In this document: in pieces, positions 16,879 to 19,818 of the stretch
Layout of the letters: every line of letters begins with the position of its first letter
Position numbering within the stretch: the stretch's first letter is position 1
NCBI GenBank assembly: GCA_010015745.1
Contig: ML978392.1
Location: 1-19,818, forward strand
Direction of reading: 5' to 3'
DNA: 19,818 bases
From: Setomelanomma holmii
Taxonomy: Eukaryota; Ascomycota; Dothideomycetes; Pleosporales; Phaeosphaeriaceae
The notes under the pieces: model-generated
The model's database searches: none
What the model was told of the DNA's origin: nothing
The model's input: only the letters and a program-made list of their open reading frames with translations
Translations under genes and position numbers: made by a program

Positions 16879-18718
16879 ATGACTGGGTTTTCGTTCATGA
16901 TGAAGCTCTATATTGTTGCTGCACTACTGTCTCAGCACGCGGTTGCTGACTGGCAGTTTAAGTCGCGTCCCGACCTTGCACCTCCGCGACTCAATATCAC
17001 CATTCCAGCCAGTTCAAATGTCGAGCAAGGCTATTTATTCGTTGCGCCTTTCGCAGGCTTTCCGGATACTGCAACCGAACAACACGGCCCGCGTCAGGCA
17101 GCACCATACATTTTCCGTGACAATGGCGACCTGATATGGTCCGGTTACGGGTACTATTCTATCTGGGCCACGAACTTCCAGGCCGGGAAGTGGAACGGCG
17201 AAGATGTGCTTTTCAGCTTTGAGGGTGACCATAATCCAGGTTATGGTCACGGTCACGGGCACACGACGATCCTGGATCAACACTATGAGACCATTCGCGA
17301 ACTGAGAGCTGGAAATCACAAACTCACTGATAAGCACGAATTCCATATTGTCAGTGATGATACGGCTGTCATTCAAGTGTATCAGCCTGTACCGCGCGAT
17401 TTGACGCCCTGGGGCGCAAGCGAGGAGCAGCAGTGGATCGTCAACGCTATCTTTCAAGGTACACGCTGTTGTTTCACATCAGTGAACACTATCAACTAAC
17501 AGACATAGAACTCAGCATCACATCTGGAAAGCTCTTGTTCGAGTGGGCAAGTCTCGACCACGTTAGTCCAGATGGTAAGCTCTGCTAATCTTCGTCGACC
17601 TCACGGAGGTACGTGTGGCTAGCCTTGACTGATTGAATATAGAAGCTATCCTACCAATCAATCCTGGTCAAGCTGGATCGGGCTACAATTCCTCGGACGC
17701 CTGGGATTACTTCCACATCAACAGCGTTGATAAGAATGGAGATGGCGACTATTTACTTTCAGCGCGCGATGCCTGTTCTGTGCACAAAGTGAATGGCACC
17801 GATGGCAGCATCATATGGCGTCTGGACGGTAAAAGGTCATCTTTCAGCCTCGGTAAAGGTGTGAAGTTCTGCTTTCAGCACCACGCGCGCTTCCATCCCG
17901 GACTCAAAGCAAAAGACGACGAAGACGATGTTGAGATCATTTCACTGTACGACAACTCCGCGCATGGGTCTGAAGACGGCCGCAATAACGAAGTACATAC
18001 TGCGCCAACTAGTAGTGGCAAGATTATTAAGCTCAACACCACATCGTGGACTGCCGAGCTACAACACGGCTACTATCCACCTGATAATCTGCGCTCGAAA
18101 TCACAAGGCTCTACCCAACTCCTTCCCAATGGCAACGTACTGGTCAATTGGGGGTCTTCAGGCGCGCTAACTGAGTACGATGCCAATGGCACGGTGCTAT
18201 TCCATACTTACTTCGACTCTGGCTATCTGGGCTTGGGTGTCGAAAACTACCGTGGTTTCCGATACAATTGGACGGGCATACCAAATGAGGAACCGGCCAT
18301 AGTGGCCTTAGAGAATAAAATAGGTACAACAATTTACTTATCTTGGAACGGCGATACTGAGACCAAGACCTGGCGATTCTTCGATGTGAGCAGGAGCAAG
18401 AAGAAGTACCTGGGCGAGGCGCAGCGCACGAGCTTCGAGACGAGTTTACATGTCGCAGGGAAGAGCGTCGCGCATGTGGTTGCCGAAGCAATCGACGCGA
18501 AGGGCAAGATTCTTCGAGAGACGGGAAGCGCTTCATTACAGCCTGAGACACTGCCGGCAAAGGCTGGGTCAAAGGCGCCTCCTATTATCATACAGGATCA
18601 GCGCAACATTGAGTTGCAGTTCTCCTCCGCAATGACCAGGGGCTTTCACGAGACTGAGACAACCAAGATAGTATCGTTTCTTCGATATCACCTATACTCA
18701 TTCTTGCATGCCTACTGA
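16879..18718 (+). CDS. Arylsulfotransferase-like (ASST family) secreted protein
   Basis: Three exons (16879-17458, 17509-17574, 17643-18718) encode 573 residues. The N-terminus has a signal-peptide-like segment (KLYIVAALLSQHAVA, cleavage probably before DWQF). Motifs of the fungal arylsulfotransferase family (Pfam Arylsulfotran_2) appear in order: NGEDVLFSFEG, GYGHGHGHTTILDQHY (about 121-136), DKHEFHIVSDDTAVI (151-165), ELSITSGKLLFEW, SLDHVSPDE, NPGQAGSGYNSSDAWDYFHI, GSIIWRLDG, FCFQHHARFHPG and VLVNWGSSG. Bacterial ASSTs move sulfate between phenols using a catalytic His on a beta-propeller; activity of the fungal members is unproven. Introns are 50 nt (GTACAC) and 68 nt (GTAAGC). The first intron has two AGs 6 nt apart; the distal one gives the family-like FQELSI. 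Potential N-glycosylation sites are present. ATGs at 16897 and 16900 are alternative starts; the one at 16900 has A at -3. Confidence 0.88.
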
Positions 18719-19108
18719 ACGGGTGTCGACATATTCTTCATACGCAATGAGGACATCTTGAACCTTTTTTCTCTCAATGTACCAAGCTTCACACCACACT
18801 TCCTTATTCTCCACCAAAATCCAGCCCCATCTCCTTGCTTCACCAAGATCGCGAACAATCAGCTTGAAGTAGATAGCACCTTGACGTATTAGTTGGAGGA
18901 CTTGAAAGGCATTATGGCGCCGCCGATGAAGCGGCGCAGAATCAGCCTGATCGGGAAATGTTTTAGACCCAGCTGACATGCTTGGCGTAGCGTCGCTTGA
19001 GCAAGAAGGCCTCTGTGAGGCTGAACTATGAGCTGGTGAGACATATATACTTATTTCAATGAAGATGTGTTCTTTTGTGGTGGAGATACATACAGGCTTT
19101 ACCCTCAT
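18698..19108 (-). CDS. Possible small protein of unknown function
   Basis: A 136-residue ATG frame that overlaps the last 21 bp of the arylsulfotransferase-like gene tail to tail. I do not recognise it. The C-terminal half looks like real protein (GAIYFKLIVRDLGEARRWGW, then WCEAWYIERKKVQDV), while the N-terminal half is polar and Ser-rich and less convincing. A CAACTAAT then CAAG just before the second half resembles a branch site and acceptor, so the true gene may be spliced differently. No signal peptide or membrane segment is clear. It could also be a chance frame. Confidence 0.35.
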   Translation of the reverse strand: MRVKPVCISTTKEHIFIEISIYVSPAHSSASQRPSCSSDATPSMSAGSKTFPDQADSAPLHRRRHNAFQVLQLIRQGAIYFKLIVRDLGEARRWGWILVENKEVWCEAWYIERKKVQDVLIAYEEYVDTRSVGMQE

Positions 19109-19382
19109 TGGGGCCCAAGTGGGACGTCTTGGGCGGAGAACTAGCTGCTTTCCACGTTTTGTGATCCTTCGAGGCCTGAGCTCCTAAAGTCCTAGAATCT
19201 TGTGCAGCAGACTCTCCAGTCTCTCTTCTCTTTCTTTCCCAATTACTTCAGCTGCTCTTCTCTTTTGTCCCCAACTTCTTCAGTCGCTATTCTGCTTCGC
19301 TCCCAAATTCAGCCCCGGGGCCCGCCCAACTTCTAATCCAGCGCCATCCATACACCACCAGGACCCACGCGACATATCCGCG
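19109..19382. promoter_or_regulatory. Upstream region and pyrimidine-rich leader of the right-edge gene
   Basis: From about 19208 to 19300 the plus strand is strongly C/T-rich, which is common just upstream of fungal start codons. It includes the imperfect 32-bp tandem repeat described separately. Confidence 0.35.
19223..19314 (+). repeat. Imperfect 32-bp tandem repeat, about 2.8 copies, C/T-rich
   Basis: Copy 1 spans 19223-19254, copy 2 spans 19255-19286, and a shorter third copy begins at 19287. Each starts CTCTTCTC or a close variant, passes through CCCAA, and ends TTCAG. Copies 1 and 2 have identical length and differ at scattered positions. It lies in the probable leader of the gene starting at 19383. 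Confidence 0.65.
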
Positions 19383-19818
19383 ATGCAACATCTTCTACCA
19401 CTACTCTCGCAAACATGGCCCACCACCATCCGATCATGGGCTCATCAGCATACCCCCGTTTTCCGCGCCGTCCCAAACATCCTCGCCACTATCATCTGGC
19501 TCACCACACTCCTCTACTTCTCCATCTGGTACACCACCCGGCCCAAGATCCCATTCCCGATTCCTTCCCCCACGGCCCCACGATTCCAAAACCATACCAC
19601 GCCTTCTCCCTCTGGCCGTACGTATCCTGCATCGGGCAGCACCGATACCGCGTATTTCGGGACGTGTGCATCAGCATGGCGATACTGATATCCCATTCTT
19701 TCATTTTACTTGCGTGGAAGACGGAGCGTGTGAGACCGGGCCGCTGGCTTCGCCGCATCAGCGCCCTGTTCGTAGTGATGAGTTGCATCGCGCTCGTGTG
19801 TGTGAATAACGAGAGGAT
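19383..19818 (+). CDS. Membrane protein, partial at right edge, with apparent frame break
   Basis: From the ATG at 19383 a coding-looking frame (many C-ending codons) runs through a hydrophobic segment at residues 31-50 (PNILATIIWLTTLLYFSIW) and then RPKIPFP near 19540-19559. After that, the frame that looks coding is a different one (-1), reading DSFPHGPTIPKPYHAF, SLWPYVSCIGQHRYR, VCISMAILISHSFILLAW and ISALFVVMSCIALVCV, and it is open to the window end. The first frame stops at 19688. No intron of normal size joins the two. A missing base in the CCC at 19556-19558, a real mutation or an odd splice would explain it. An ATG at 19415 (AACATGGCC) in the second frame is an alternative start without any break. 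I do not recognise the family; it probably has several membrane segments. Confidence 0.5.

Noticed and set aside
17121..17300. GHGHGH stretch in the ASST-like protein as a metal-binding tag or repeat expansion
   Set aside because: A YGHGH-x-TxLDQHY motif is normal for this family; only one extra Gly-His pair is present.

Overview
The window reads as nuclear DNA of a filamentous ascomycete (Pezizomycotina; a Dothideomycete is my guess from the style of the F-box and membrane proteins, not a proven placement). Evidence: genes on both strands with short introns (about 48-92 nt, GT..AG, CTNAC/CTAAC-like branch sites just before the acceptor), A at -3 before several start codons, and protein families typical of these fungi. 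No rRNA, tRNA, CRISPR array, transposon or viral gene was recognised.

Layout, left to right: (1) a spliced minus-strand gene of unknown function that runs off the left edge (1-1601); (2) a divergent intronless F-box protein gene (2121-3215); (3) about 2.2 kb with no convincing gene (3216-5402); (4) a three-exon MFS transporter with motif A and a long central loop (5403-7245); (5) a long intronless gene for a disordered protein with three DPW motifs and a DDDDFGDW motif, suggestive of clathrin-adaptor binding (7819-10320); (6) a disordered unknown protein (10709-11518); (7) a short scytalone dehydratase-like gene lacking the N-terminal part of the fold, probably with a GC-AG intron (11987-12424); (8) a two-exon polytopic membrane protein (12981-14363); (9) a five-exon minus-strand 14-TM-type (DHA2/vacuolar amino-acid-transporter-like) MFS gene (14580-16387); (10) a divergent three-exon secreted arylsulfotransferase-like gene (16879-18718); (11) a possible minus-strand small gene overlapping its 3' end (18698-19108); (12) a plus-strand membrane-protein gene entering the right edge, with an apparent reading-frame break (19383 to end).

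Genes 1-6 look like ordinary housekeeping or orphan content. Genes 7-10 (a SnoaL/scytalone-dehydratase-fold protein, a membrane protein, a drug/amino-acid-type exporter and a secreted sulfotransferase-like protein, the last two sharing a 491-bp divergent promoter) could be a small accessory metabolic neighbourhood, but no polyketide synthase, NRPS, terpene synthase or cluster-type transcription factor is visible, so this remains a hypothesis. I found no clear undescribed system. The most unusual items are the truncated dehydratase with its GC-AG intron, the frame break at the right edge, the uncharacterised left-edge gene, and two small tandem repeats.
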